This document shows, in pieces, positions 1 through 11,905 of a stretch of 64,000 bases of DNA (the stretch's first letter is position 1; every line of letters begins with the position of its first letter). Position numbers and translations under genes: made by a program. The notes under the pieces were generated by a model. That model was not told where the DNA came from and made no database searches. It was given only the letters and a program-made list of their open reading frames with translations. Origin of the DNA: Myotis daubentonii (lineage: Eukaryota > Chordata > Mammalia > Chiroptera > Vespertilionidae); NCBI RefSeq assembly GCF_963259705.1, contig NC_081844.1, positions 102,202,671 to 102,266,670 of the forward strand, written 5' to 3'.

Positions 1-1080
1 AGGATGTCTGCATAACAATGCGAGAGAAAGAATTCTTTTCAAATACACTTACACTCAAGGTGTCTTTATATACCAGAGGCTTAAAAAAATCATTTTGTTT
101 GGATGATGCATACATTCTTTGGTCACAAGATTGCATTCTTTAACTAAATAATAAATATCACACAGAGATAGTCATAAAAAAAAGCCACACGAAGATTTCA
201 AACTATGGTTAATCCAAACGAAGACACCCCTTTGTAGGAGTAACTGCGATACAGGCGTCACTTTATATAGACTAAACAAATGTCCAGTTGTCATAGTTGT
301 AAACTAGAGCAGCATTAAAGCTCAAGAAGTCTCTAGGCTGTGCTGGAAAAGCTTCCACCTTAGGTTCCTTCTCAGGGACCTCACAGGTGAAATCCGCCTT
401 CCCACAGTATTTGTTAGTAAAATTTTATTGTCACACTGCAGTGCCCCTTTGTTTACACGGGGCCTGTCGCCACTTTTCCTGCTTCAACACAAGACTTGAG
501 AAGTTGCAGTGCAGACCATATGGCTTGTAGAGGTAGCATATTTAATATCTGATCCTTCGCGGAAAACATTTGTCATTGACCTGTTCTATTAAAGGGGACA
601 GGTTGAATGCCTGGGAGAAGTCAAACTATGTTCATTTGGGCAAGAGAAGACTACTAAATATGAAAAGTTAATCAACTTAAATTTATGTTTATGTGGGGAG
701 TACACTAGTTCTGAGCAGGGTGTGGTCCAACATTCATTTGTAAGTCATTTACTCCTCACTCAGTTATATTCATTAACTTACGATATGACTTTCTAACCTC
801 TATGCAGTACATATTGTGTTTCTAGGACTATGGATATTTAAAATAGTGTTTCTGTTCATTATTTTAAGACTGGTTGCCTAGAAAAGATCAAAACAAATCC
901 TATTCAGAGTACCTCATCCTTATGAAGCCAGCAGATTCCATTAGGAGGGAGCAGGAAGACGTATGATATACATTTTTCTGGGGTTGTTTATTTTGTATGT
1001 AAAATAGAATCATCTGATGCTTCTGACTGTCTCAAATTTCCTGGAGTTATGAAAGAATCTTCAAGTTGTCTAATTTTTAG
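1..1080. other. Unannotated AT-rich stretch
   Basis: No repeat family, exon-like structure or RNA gene was recognised here. The short open frame on the minus strand at its end (988-1191) is a serine run read out of the GAT microsatellite, so it is not a gene. Confidence 0.5.
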
Positions 1081-1128
1081 TGATAGTGATGATGACGATG
1101 ACGATGATGATGATGATGATGATGATGA
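1081..1128. repeat. GAT trinucleotide microsatellite
   Basis: An interrupted run of GAT/GAC triplets about 48 bp long. On the minus strand it reads as a serine run, which is why a spurious open frame appears. It sits directly next to a MIR fragment. Confidence 0.95.
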
Positions 1129-1320
1129 CATGTAACATTTGCTGTTCGGAGTTCCCTTCAATTGTTTTAAGTTTTTATATGTACTAGCCAATCCTCATAG
1201 CACCCCGAGAAGTAGAAAGGTTATTATCCTTACTTTACAGATAGACAAGCAGGTAAGACATTTGTAATAGGTTATACAGCTAATAAGTAATAGAGGAGAA
1301 AATTGGTCTCAGTCAAAATC
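1125..1320 (-). repeat. MIR SINE fragment
   Basis: Seen on the plus strand: a segment resembling 'atcctcatagcaccc', then 'ttactttacagatag', then 'ttatacagctaataagtaa'. These follow the reverse complement of the MIR core (falling-balance, fraction-in-tank, cleared-by-'cacagctagtaag' order). The copy is diverged, as expected for an ancient mammalian SINE. Confidence 0.75.
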
Positions 1321-1959
1321 TTAAAGATGAACTGAATTCTGCCTCATACATCTCTTTTAAAGATCTCCTTCTATAGGTTTATTTCAGCCAAAACAAACTA
1401 TGTGTTTAAATTAGCTTTCAATGTAATAATCTGCTGTCGTCTCTAGAAATACAAAATTCATGATTTCTGAGTTTCTTACCCCACCTGATTCTACCTGTGT
1501 TTCAATTCCATTTTTCATTAAGTTGTATTTACCAGAGTCTAGAAAATGTTCCTTCTTTTTGGTAATATTTGGGAGGATTGGGTTAGGTCACTGGAAGGAG
1601 GGAAAAATTAAAAAGTCTGTTAGAATTATATTTTTCAAAGAATTAGTATAACATTTTTGTCATTTAACTCAGAGATAATTACATTTTAATTGTGGATAAA
1701 AAATAAATTGCTTGCTGTTTTAATACAACAGAAGAAAACAAAAATGTTGAAAATGTAATCAATATTGTGTGGATGAGTTTATTCAGCTTTCAGCAACTGT
1801 TTGTAAATTTGGAATCAAATAGTAGGGAGCATATATACCTGTATGCTATATATAGGTCTTATGAAACATATAGAGAAACATATATATACATGTAAAATAT
1901 ATATTATAATATATAAACCCTATTATTTGAATTCAAGTTTACTGCATATAGTATGCATA
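1321..1959. other. AT-rich spacer with TATA-rich low complexity
   Basis: No gene or named repeat was seen. Around 1828-1915 the sequence is dominated by TATA and ATAT steps, giving a low-complexity block just upstream of the Helitron insertion site. Confidence 0.5.
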
Positions 1960-2820
1960 TCCTATATAATAAAAGCCTAATATGCCAAGTGTCCAGCCAT
2001 CTGTTCAATCAATCAATGAATAATATGCTAATAATATGCTAAGGCTGCTTAACCACTCGCTATGATGTACACTGGCCACCAGAGGGAAGATACTCTAACC
2101 AGTAGGTTAGCTTGCTGCTGGGGACCAGCCAATCAGGACTGAGTCAGGCGGTCTGGGCACACCCTGGAGCCCTCCTGCAGTCCCCCCCTGGCTGGCCAAC
2201 CTACTGTGTCTCTCCCCAGTGCCAGTCATGCACCAATGGAGTCCCTTGGCCTGGTCTGCACCTGCTCACAATCCAGGACCCCTCAGGGGATGTCAGAGAG
2301 CTGGTTTTGGCCTGATCCTGCAGACCAAGCTGAGGGACCACACTGGTGTGCCTGACTCCTCTCACATTCTGGGAGCCCTCAGGGGCAGGAGGTGACCCAG
2401 CGATCAAGGGAAGGCGACACCCCATCACACCTCTGCTGCTGCCACTGCCGGCAGTGCAAGCCTTGGCAGTCCTGGTTACCTGAGCCTTGGGCAGCCCTGG
2501 GTGGCTGGGCAGATGCCATCCAAGGCTTGCCTGTGCCTCAGGCCAGCCCTGGGTGGCTGGGGTGCTGAGGGGGCTGGGGGACTCTGGAGGCAGGTGTGCA
2601 GAGCAGCCGGGCCTGCCTGGGGGTGGGCCCGGCCTTGCCGTGCACCTGCTGCCCCAACTGGGCTGAGGGGACTGGGCGCCGCCATCTTGTGGATGTGGGC
2701 ACCACTATCTTTGAGGGCAGGGCAGTCAATTAGCATATTCCCTCCTTATTGGCTGTGGGCACCACCATCTTTGTGATGGTGTGAGGGCCAATTAGCATAT
2801 TCCCTCTTTATTAGATAGGA
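1960..2820. mobile_element. Composite HeliBat-like Helitron with two 5' ends
   Basis: The left boundary reads A|TCCTATATAATAAAAGCC, the typical 5' terminus of vespertilionid HeliBat elements. The right boundary at 2820 is the reverse complement of the same terminus (CTTTATTAGATAGGA|T). Both ends therefore carry a 5' TC type terminus, and no CTAG 3' end with its hairpin is visible at either side. The interior is GC-rich non-coding sequence. Near the right end a block of about 60 bp is tandemly duplicated (2694-2753 and 2754-2814). Open frames in this interval are short and overlap on both strands, so I see no helicase or Rep coding. It may be two abutting or nested copies, or a rearranged non-autonomous element. 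Confidence 0.75.
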
Positions 2821-3670
2821 TAATATACTTAATCATGGACCAAATGTCTTATTAAATATTGGTTTTCTTTGTTTTTTGTTAATATTATCTATTTTTTCCA
2901 TTAGTTTTGGAAATATTAATGCTGTATTTAAGTTTCCTTCATCCTTTCTCATACTATGATCCTTTAGTAATTTGCAACTTTACTTTTTTATCAACTTTCT
3001 TTACTAAAAAAAAAAATTAAACTTTAATATTTTAACTAATAACCTAAGTGATAAAAACTTTTACATTGTTATAAAAATGCATATTATATTATTATAAAGA
3101 TTATTTGAACTTTAGCTTCTAGTTATAAGTCACTCAGTAATTGAGACCAATATTTCCCATGAAGACAGATAGGAAATCTAGATAAAGTCTAATAAATGAC
3201 TATTTGAAGCCACTAGAAAACAAATAATATTACCAGGCCAGGAGGTATAAGGTGGTGGAGGACCTGAGAAAGGGTCCTGTCCTCAGGGCTGCATTTCCTT
3301 TGCGATGTCTGGTCACTGAGATGATCACCTGAAACAATGAAGATTATGCAGCACTTTAAAATAGCCCATGGACCTAAGGTATCAGAAGTCCAGAGTCCAC
3401 AAGGGGAAGGGAAGGATTAGCTGTTGTTAAAATCTAATCACTTTGGTGTGTAACTTTGAGGGACTGAATCTTTAGAATAGCAGGAAGTAAATACATTCTC
3501 ATAGGGACTGTCAATTAGCTTACACCAACATGAGCCTGAAACTGTATAAAGGGATTATAGATTAACTATTTCCCCAAAAACATTTTTTTTATTAAGGAAA
3601 AATAACACTATCCTAATCTTTAAGTTATTTCTATATGTTTTAATTCATAGTTTAGTACACATTTTAAAAA
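2821..3670. other. AT-rich unique stretch
   Basis: No gene or named repeat recognised. A short A-run occurs near 3006. Confidence 0.45.
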
Positions 3671-3679
3671 AGTAGCACA

Positions 3680-4035
3680 CAAAGTTATAAGATCACATAA
3701 ATAAAAACTAGCACAAATAACTTCCAACATGAATGGAAACCAATACAAACAGACTATAAAAACAGATTCACTGAGACTCCGGGTATTAAAGTTATGGGGT
3801 ATAGATTTTAAAGTAACTGTGCTTGCTATGATGAAGGAAATAAAAGAAAATACCAATATGGAAAAAATGGAACTAAAAGAAGAAAAAATAGAGATTTGAG
3901 AACTGGAAAAAAAATGTTATATCCAAATTTAAGTACTCAGTGGGTAAATTTCTCAGCAGATTAGGCACAAAGAGAGACTTAGTGAACTTCAAGAGATGAT
4001 GAGGAAGTGATAGCCAAAAGGCCCAAGTTTCTTAT
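3680..4035 (+). mobile_element. Old LINE-1 ORF1-region fragment
   Basis: The segment around 'aaaacagattcactgagact', followed by 'gctatgatgaaggaaataaa' and a stretch close to 'cagcagattaggcacaaaga', matches the order of the 5' part of mammalian L1 ORF1. The reading frame is broken by stops and indels, so this is a dead copy. It is truncated at both ends. Confidence 0.6.
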
Positions 4036-4542
4036 GGCCAATGAATTGTGCATTTTAAGTAGGTGAATGGTATGGTATGTGAATTACAACTAAATACAGT
4101 ATTTAAAAGCATCTAACCTTGAATATGCATGTGTAACTAAATTAATAAATATAAAGAGACATTTGATGATTTCAACTACTGGTTTAAAAGTAGGCATGTT
4201 CACACTAGCCCTCAACATTTCTTTATAGATATTCTCTTTAGGAAAATGGGGTCTCTCTCCCAAACCTGAAAATAATTACTTGCTTGGTTAAGACTAGGAA
4301 TAAAATAATGGGACAGTGGGGATGAGTGCTGGCAAATTTTAGTGTGTTCTGTTCCCAGATCTTTGTGCCCTGACCATCCTCACCAGTTTGACCTTCACCC
4401 CTACTTGCTTTCCCTTGGTCCTTTTTCCCCTTGGCCATGTTGAATGTTGGAACATGGAGGCAGGAACTGATTAAGGTTATAGTGGTTATGATCAGAGAAT
4501 GACTATGCTGCTAACAGCTGTACATAATTCAAAATTAGAGGA
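4036..4542. other. Unannotated spacer
   Basis: Nothing recognised. The 66-codon minus-strand frame (4238-4438) has no recognisable domain or initiation context and is probably chance. Confidence 0.4.
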
Positions 4543-4802
4543 GCCCTATCTGGTTTGGCTCAGTGGATAGAGTGTCGGCCTGCGGACTGAAGGGTTGAGG
4601 GTTCAGTTCTGGTCAATGGCACATACCTCAGTTGCAGTCTCTATCCCCAGCCCCTGTCGGGGTGCATGCGGGAGGCAACCAATCTATGTGTCTCTCTCAC
4701 ATCCATGTTTCTCTTTCTCTGTCTTCCTACCCTCCCTTCCACTCTCTCTAAAAGTCAATGGAAAGATATCCTTGAGTGAGGATTAACCAAAAATATAAAA
4801 AT
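4543..4802 (+). repeat. Ves-type SINE (tRNA-derived)
   Basis: It begins 'gccctatctggtttggctca', a Ves head with an A-box-like segment, followed by a B-box-like 'gggttcagttctggt' and the typical 'gggaggcaaccaatctatgt' middle. The tail is pyrimidine-rich and then A-rich. Possible diverged target duplication: 'aaaattagagga' at the left and 'aaaaataaggagga' at the right. Family assignment is firm; subfamily is not determined. Confidence 0.9.
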
Positions 4803-6114
4803 AAAAAATAAGGAGGAAACAAAATCTAAACACAAAACTTACAGGAATGTGAAAATTGAAATAGCTCTCCAGATTTTTTTATTCTAAAACTGTAGATAAT
4901 TTCATCAGAACTTCCTTCTCTCCCTTCTTTCTCTTTCTTCTCTGATGCTAATGCCCTGAGTAATATTTTGTCTGCCTGTTGGGGAACCTAGCACGCAAAG
5001 TGGTAACAGGCAGATGCTAAGCACCAGGGCTTATCTAACGTTGGCTCTGGGTAGAAAAATTAGCATCTAGAGAAATGCAAGAGTATAACGATGCTGCGGT
5101 TTTAGCATTTACATGGAAGATGTGTTCTTTCCTTTCTTTCAGAAATTAATGTCCTACTGCTACAAATTCTTGGCTTAAATTTTCCTGCCTCTGAATATAA
5201 AAGATACCTTAAGTCAGCAGGAGGGAGTGGGTCAAAGAGTTTGTTGTGACTTGATGTGGGCAGGAACTTATTCAATTGATAAACCTGGGTTTTCTGTATG
5301 TTTCTATAAAAATGAAAGAGGCTGATGGAAAAGCGCAATCGGCATACACATGCAAACATAAACCATGGCTGCCTGTGTTCCCGTCATAATTGATCATTAG
5401 CGGTGTGCCATGTTGTATTGATATCTTCCACAGCGCCTTGGGCATGACAGTCAGAATGTGACTACTACATCCAGTGACAGTTTGACAGTTGCCTCCTAAA
5501 TCAGAATCCTGAGACAATCCTGCCATTTTAGAAATTAACTACCATTGCAAAATTAAGTCTAAAATAGCTTACAAATATGTCAGCAGTTGCGTACTAAGCA
5601 ATCACTCTGTAATTTTGCATTTTAGTAGGCCTGGTTAAAACTGGTTTTATTTTGTTATTATTTTTTCTTTTCTTTTTTTTTTCACACAATGTGTTAAGAG
5701 ACTGCTCTGCACAATTAAAATTGAAAAGAAATTTAGTAAGGTGAAAATACTAGGATGGCAAATATTCACTAAAAAAAGGGAAAATGTTGTTTTATTTGTG
5801 TTTTAAATGTAACACCAAAAAAAAAAGAGAGAGATTATTGAAAACAATTAAAATATATTGAGGAATTTTACCCATTTCATCCATATGGTTAATATCATGA
5901 AAATTCAGTCTTGATTTTATAATTCTGGAGTCTTTTGGGTACTCTTTTTCCAGGAATTAACCTGCATTTACTCAGAATATCAACCAGCTACATTTTGGTA
6001 GTGGATAAAACCCTTTCTAACTAAACTTTATTTAATTTGTTTTAACTCAGAGTGCAAAGATGGCATGATGTAGATTACTAATTATAGTCACCTCTCCGCA
6101 AAACTACATATGGG
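4803..6114. other. Unannotated unique stretch
   Basis: No gene or clear repeat. The open frames on the minus strand at 5102-5526 overlap each other in different frames and show no domain. Confidence 0.4.
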
Positions 6115-6360
6115 GCTCTAGCTCGTTTGGCTCAGTGGCTAGATCATTGACCTGTGGACTGAAGGGTACTGGGTTTGATTCCAGTCAAGGGCATGTACCT
6201 TAGTTGCAGGATCCATCCCCAGCCCTGGTCGGGGCGCATGAGGGAGGCAACCAATTAATGTGTCATTGGTGTTTCTCTCCCCCTCCCTTCCACTCTCTCT
6301 AAAGATCAATGGAAAAATATCCTCCAGTGAGGATTAACAACAACAACAATTTTTTAAAAA
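6115..6360 (+). repeat. Ves-type SINE
   Basis: Head 'gctctagctcgtttggctca', B-box-like 'tgggtttgattccagtcaa', then 'gtcggggcgcatgagggag' and a CT-rich, A-rich tail. A likely 12-bp target duplication with two differences flanks it: 'actacatatggg' (6103-6114) and 'agtacacatggg' (6361-6372). Confidence 0.92.
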
Positions 6361-6372
6361 AGTACACATGGG

Positions 6373-6841
6373 TATGAAGTGATGTCCATGTGTGTGTCTG
6401 GACTGTAACATCGCTCACAGAAATAGTTCCTTAGGAAAACGAAAACAATCACACTCAGCATTTACACAGCTCTTTCGGTCCACAACACTTCATAAACCTT
6501 AACTAAATAATGGTCCTTGCAGAAGTGAGGTTATACCAATGAATTAGCAGGCCCCTGGCTGTAACATTTGTCCTCAGATGTGTCACCTCACCTTGTCTGC
6601 TCCTGTGGGAATGCTTGCTCCTCAGGATGGATTAAAACCAGATAAAATTGATTGGCTGATCTCAGCCTGCACTCTGAAGGAACCTCCATAGCCTTTGGAT
6701 GTTTATACTGATTAACTCAAGCAAAGGCATCTTTCTCTGTGGCCTCAGACCAGCCCTCCTTTGGTTGATAGACAAGTGGAGATTCAATCCCAAGTCTCAA
6801 CTCATTCTGAGCCACTGAGGTAGTTGCCTCAGTCCTCTCCA
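6373..6841. other. Unannotated stretch
   Basis: Nothing firm. A segment at 6475-6540 weakly resembles a MIR on the minus strand, too diverged to call. Confidence 0.35.
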
Positions 6842-7055
6842 CCGTGGTTTCTCACACTTGGCAGTACTGACATTTGGGGCTGAAATTTTTCCTGTTATTT
6901 GGGCTGTCCTGGGTATCATCAGATGTTCAGCAGCATCCTTGTCTTCTATCCACCAGGTGCCCATAGGACCCGCCCGCCCGCCCCCTAGTTGTCAAAACTA
7001 GAAGTGTCTCTGGAGATGGCCATATGTCAGCAGAGCAAAATCACTTTCAATGAGA
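6842..7055 (+). mobile_element. MER20-type hAT-Charlie relic
   Basis: Starts near 'gtggtttctcacacttggca', contains 'atgttcagcagcatccttg' and 'ctatccaccaggtgcccata', then 'tgtctctggagatggccat'. This order matches an old non-autonomous hAT-Charlie family that I recall as MER20. A small CCCGCC repeat near 6970 interrupts it. The family number is from memory. Confidence 0.7.
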
Positions 7056-9069
7056 ACGGATGTACCTGCTTCACTGGTGGCTACCCATTGTTTTCTGTAT
7101 TTAACACTTCACATTTGTCCCAGCAGGGCCTCCTTGGGAAGTGAATGTCAGGTGCATTATTTCAATGGGAAATCTCTCTAACAAGGAAACCCCAGTGTCT
7201 CGATTTAGGAAGCCTCCATTTCAAGTCTGAGGTGGACGTGTACCCTCACTCCTTTCCCCAGAGCCCAGAGTCAGGAATTCTTCCACACTGAGTGCAAAAC
7301 AGCAGCCTAAGCAACACCCTGAAAGTCAGTTTAGCATTCCCGGTTATGAAAAACGTATTTCACAGGTTTTCAGAGAAGTTAAAACGGAGGCTGGTTTGAA
7401 AGCTCAGACTTACACATTTTGCTTCTCAGCTGGGCTTGGCAATCATCGCAACTGTCGTTGTGAGGAAACTACTACCTCAAGGCCCGATCATAAAAGCTTC
7501 TATCAGACAGATGTCTGCAGTTATTTTAGGTTCTGTATTCACTAAGTTTTATCTGGACCTAATTCCCAGAAAAAAAACCTCTCATATCTGTTTACACGGG
7601 CAGGATAAACTGGCTGTGTTCTTTGTATTCCTAGTGTGAGCTGGTAATTATCCATCTACTGCTGGGATCTTTCATGTAACTGGTGGGCATTTCAGACACC
7701 ACGTGCATCCCTAATCTCCCTGGGATCCTCTAGGAACAAAATTATTTGATACAAAAACCTTTGATATTACAAGTTGTGTTTAACATTTCAAGCCTCATTC
7801 ACATCAGTGCAGTTCAGTGGGCTGCTAAGCACACAGGACAAGGGATCGGATTGTGGAGGGAAAGAAGCCTAGAGCTGTAGTCTGTAAACTAAAGGTATAT
7901 TACACAGAATAATAGCAGTGACCTGCTGAAGAAGCCTCTAGAATTTATTAGCCCAGGGTGCAGTTAGTGAGGCGGTTGAATATAATGGCAGGATATTCTT
8001 TTTTTCAAATAAGTAAATAAATGAGAAGATGAGTGGAGAGAATGATTAAGAAGCTCTTGGTGTCTGTAGATTGCGTGTGCTTTGCATATGGTGCAATCTA
8101 TCGTGGACTAATTATCCACACGGGAACGTACCGCACCCTCTATTGATCTAAATACTGCAGTCACATCTCGGTCTTTTCCTTTTCTGCAAATCACTAAAGG
8201 CTTTGACAATTTCCACGTGGGCCAGAGTCCCGGCAAGCAGCCGAACAGTTACTGTACATCACGGAGGTACTAATGTCTGTAGCTGAAACACCTGCTAACC
8301 TGCTATTGTAAGCATTTATCTGGTATTTGCCTGGGGCGGACATAAATGAATAAATAAACTTTCTCCAGTCATATTACATGAGTTAATGCATTGTAGCCTT
8401 ATGTAAAGCAGCAAGGCATGTTCTTCTGGGGCTTTTTAAAAATCATTATTTGTGGCAAGTTCGAACATCTCTGCTTCATTTTCCTCACTTAGGCTTCTGC
8501 CAGAGCCCTCGCGACTGCAGGGCTAGTTGGCCTTTGCTCCAGGAAAAAATACCTTTGAGACAAACCGCCTTCCTAATCCTCAAAGAGCTTTAAAATGACA
8601 TTACAGAGAGGATGGATGTATTAAACAACTCGGCTGTCAATGGGCGGAATCAATAGCGGTGGGTACATAGCTTACACTGTATCTGCTTACACAGGGCTTG
8701 CACGTATTTGGAGAGGAGAGCCTTTCTTTTGACAAGGTGGCACCAGCTGTGTCAAGAAATAGCACAGCTGTAGATCCCCGACACATCTGGCTGTCCTTTC
8801 AGTGTTTAAGGGAAAAAAGGTGTAAAGCAGTGACCAGAAAGGGTGGACTACTGTAAGAAGCCTTATTTGCAGCTCCATTTTTTCATTTGAGTATTTTTTT
8901 AAAGTATTAAGGCTGAGCTATCAATTTAAAATAAAAACCTGGAGTTGGTGGTTCTAATCTTTTAAAGCTATAAGGGTGCAATACTTCGGTCAGTAGAACA
9001 TATAGAATATATCTCTCGGACAACAATATCATTAAGTTCAGCAATTATAACATGGAGCCTCAGTGAAGT
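7056..9069. other. Repeat-free 2-kb stretch
   Basis: No repeat or gene recognised across about 2 kb. This includes a mixed-composition segment around 8040-8400 with CpGs dispersed in AT-rich DNA. The open frames at 7436-7639 (+) and 8687-8878 (-) are short and lack domains. Absence of repeats makes it a candidate for conserved non-coding DNA, but I cannot test conservation. Confidence 0.4.
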
Positions 9070-9077
9070 TGGTATAG

Positions 9078-9270
9078 CAGTGATTTTTAACCTTTTTCAT
9101 CTCATGGCACACATAAACTAATTACTAAAATTCTACAGCCCACCAAAAAATATATATTTTTTTCGATCTGACAAAAAAAAAAAAGGTATAATTTTGAGTC
9201 ATTCACACCGGATAGCTATTGTTGTGTTTACTGTTGTCATTCTTGTGGCACACCAGTTTGGAAATTGCTA
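9078..9270. mobile_element. Non-autonomous hAT MITE (bat type)
   Basis: Left end 'cagtgatttttaaccttttt' followed by 'catctcatggcacacataaa', internal 'gtcattcacaccggatagct', and right end 'gtggcacaccagtttggaaattgcta'-like. These are the hallmarks of a bat nhAT MITE as I recall it. Candidate 8-bp target duplications are degenerate: 'tggtatag' (9070-9077) and 'gagtataa' (9271-9278). The internal part is shorter than my memory of the consensus, so it may be internally deleted. Confidence 0.75.
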
Positions 9271-9640
9271 GAGTATAAATAAAAATGCATTGTGCTTTAA
9301 AATGTGCTATCTATCCACAAACCTGTCTTGATTTATGGTTAGTTTTACATTTTCTATAGGGTTTGCTCCAATTAAAAAAAAAATCTGTTTCTTTTTTTAA
9401 ATTTAGAAATCCTATAAGGAAGATTATACATGTCAGGACCTGATATGGAAGCTGGCTTCCAGAAATAGATGACCCTTACATAAAGGGAGAAGAGAATTTA
9501 ACCCTCATCAGTTTTTGCATTATCTTTAAAGTTTTTTTATTTTAATGCCAATGGGAGAAATGTCCCTAATTTAACTTCTTCAGTTTTTGCTGCCTAAGTT
9601 TCTTATACTGCAACAGGAGAGCAACGCTAGAAGTTAAAAA
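9271..9640. other. Unannotated AT-rich spacer
   Basis: No repeat or coding signal recognised. Confidence 0.4.
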
Positions 9641-9650
9641 TGAAAACCAG

Positions 9651-9845
9651 TCTTGGCCAGATAGCTCAGTCAGCTAGAGAGTTGTCTAGATACACCAAGG
9701 TTGCGGATTCAAACCCTGGTCAGGGTGCGTTGATGGATGGAGCAATAGATCAATGTTTCTCTCCCTCCCTCCCTCCCTCCCTCTCTCCCTTTTCTCTCCC
9801 TCTCTTCCTCTCTCTCAAGTCAATAAGTAAAAATTAAAAAAGAAA
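9651..9845 (+). repeat. Ves-type SINE inserted beside an L1 fragment
   Basis: Head 'tcttggccagatagctcagt', B-box-like 'ggattcaaaccctggtcagg', then a CCCT-rich pyrimidine tail (about 9761-9795) and A-rich end. The flanks share 'gaaaaccag' plus further near-identity (9642-9650 and 9846-9854), consistent with a target duplication. The 65-codon open frame across it is a SINE artefact. Confidence 0.92.
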
Positions 9846-9854
9846 AGAAAACCA

Positions 9855-10790
9855 GCCTTGGCATTATACAAATTTGCATAAAGTCCACAAAAACTAACTC
9901 AAAATTAATCACAGCTCTAAATGTAAGAGCTAAAAATATAAAAATCCTAGGAGAAATTCTAGATCTAAGTTTTTGTGATCTTGAGTTAGGCATTTTTTCA
10001 TATGACAGATGACAACAAGAAGTAGATAAATTAGAGATCAAAATGTAAAAACTTTTGTGCTTCAAGAACACAGTTGAGAAAGTGGAAAAAAAAAAAACAA
10101 CCCATGGAATGGGAGAAATATTTGTAAATCCTATATCTAAAGAACTGTAAAAATTCAATATATAGAAAATCAATCCCATTAAAGAATAAGCAGAGGATCA
10201 GAATAGGTATTTTTAAAGGATATATACAAATACTAGTAAGCACATTAAGAGATACTCAACATCAGTAGTTACTAGGGAAATGCAAATCAAAACCATAATG
10301 AGATACCACTACACACTCTCTAAGATAGATGTATTAAGAAAGCTAGACTGTAAGAAAGGTTGATGAGGGTGTGGAGAAATTGGAACATTGCTGGTGGGAA
10401 TCTAAACATTGCAATGACTTTAGAAAACAGTTTTGTCAGTTCCTCAGAAAGCTAATCAAAGAGTTATCATATACCAAAGATAAATGAAAGTACATATCTA
10501 CACAAAACTTATAGAGATGGGTACAAACATGTACATACATGCCATAGCAGCATTATTCATCTTAGCCAAAAAGTGTAAAGAACCCAACACCCATCAACTG
10601 ATGGATGTATAAATAAAATATGGTATGTCCATTCAATGGAATATTATTCCATGATGAAAAATAAAACAGTTGTACACACTACAGCACAGGTGAACCTTGA
10701 AAATAGTATTGTCAATGAAAAGAGACAGCCACAAAAGACCATGTATTATATGATTCCATATAGATATATCATTATGTGTAATAATGACAG
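9855..10790 (+). mobile_element. LINE-1 fragment: end of ORF2 and 3' region
   Basis: The order of diagnostic segments follows mammalian L1: 'cccatggaatgggagaaata', then 'catcagtagttactaggg', 'aaatgcaaatcaaaaccata', 'ggtgtggagaaattggaaca', and 'gccatagcagcattattcat', ending near 'accatgtattatatgattcc'. Numerous stops and indels show the reverse-transcriptase/C-terminal frame is dead. The 119- and 70-codon minus-strand frames are antisense to it. Confidence 0.88.
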
Positions 10791-11034
10791 GTAATTAAAC
10801 ATAGAGCTATGTGTTTGCTTCAACTCTTTTTGTCAATGACAAGTCTACTGTTTTCCAATACCCATAAGATAACATATACGATATTTAATAATGTTACCAA
10901 AGAAAAAATAATTCCCATTTAGGAGCAATGTCTCTGATTTTTTTTTTCATTGAAGGGGATAGATCTGTGTTTTAGGGGAAAACACTAACATTACTGAATG
11001 TTATGTGTGAAAATAATTGAAGGTAAAAGTGTTG

Positions 11035-11500
11035 CTAAGTTTATTCATTTATTAGCCTGACTATGTATTGAACCCCTACAATGTGTCAAGTACTGCTTGA
11101 AGCCAAGGATCTTTAATGGTGAACAAACTTCTGTGGAAGCAGATGCCAAACAAGTAAACAAATTAATAGAATGCTTGTGCATGGTAATAACTGCTAAGAG
11201 GAAAGAGGGTAATGAGATAGAGAGCATCTGTGGGAGGACGAAGTGAGGGAAAAGATCTGCACAATCCAAGGAAAGAGCCCCAAGCAGTTGCAAAAGGAAA
11301 AGGTTGGCAGGTAGAGAAGAGGAAGCTTGATGCCACCAGAGCAGAAGAGCGGCTGTGTGGCTGCATTGTGTCACGTGCAGAGTGGGAGGTCAGCTGAACA
11401 GGCGAGGCTAGACCATCTGAGTTCGCATAAGACCACCAAGGAGTCTGGAGTTTATTCAAAGTATAATAGCAAGTCATTGGAGAGTTTTAAGAGGGACAGT
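11035..11500 (-). mobile_element. LINE-2 fragment, left part
   Basis: 'tgaacccctacaatgtgtca' followed by 'ggtgaacaaacttctgtgga', and at the right 'gcaagtcattggagagtttt', follow the reverse complement of the L2 3' region. It continues on the far side of the SINE at 11501-11754. Open frames here on both strands (for example 11045-11477 minus) fall inside the dead L2. Confidence 0.7.
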
Positions 11501-11754
11501 GCCCAGCCTGGTCAGTGTAGCTCAATTGTTTAGGCATCATCCAGTGCACCAGTTCGATTCCTGGTCAGGGCACATGTCTGGGTTGTTGGTTCCATCCCCA
11601 GTAGGGGGCATGCAGGAGTCAGCTGATCAATGATTCTCTCTCATCATTGATGTTTCTATCTCTCCCTCTCTCCCTCTCTTTTTTCCTCTTTCTCTAAAAA
11701 TAAACTATTCTTAACAACAACAAAAAAAAAAAAAAAAGAAGAAAGAAAGGAAAA
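11501..11754 (+). repeat. Ves-type SINE splitting an L2
   Basis: Head 'gcccagcctggtcagtgtag', B-box-like 'agttcgattcctggtcaggg', 'gcatgcaggagtcagctgat', CT-rich tail and an A-run. It interrupts a minus-strand L2, dating the insertion after the L2. The flanks 'aagagggacagtgcc' and 'aagagagccagggcc' look like a diverged target duplication. Confidence 0.92.
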
Positions 11755-11905
11755 AAGAGAGCCAGGGCCAGGATCAGATGGCACGTTTTAATGACATTAA
11801 TTGTGTGGGAAGAAAGTGGAGACCAGGGGAGGGGGTGCGTGTAGCCCAGGTCAGTGGTGCCGATGACTATGTTGGCAGCCACAGAGATGGTGAAAAGTAC
11901 TTTGA
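11755..11905 (-). mobile_element. LINE-2 fragment, right part
   Basis: 'gccaggatcagatggcacgt' and 'gggaagaaagtggagaccag' continue the antisense L2 broken by the SINE to the left. Confidence 0.6.

Noticed and set aside
9640..9837. tRNA gene candidate from A- and B-box-like sequence
   Set aside because: The tRNA-like part belongs to a Ves SINE with a pyrimidine tail and target duplication; no full cloverleaf was found here or in the other thirteen copies.
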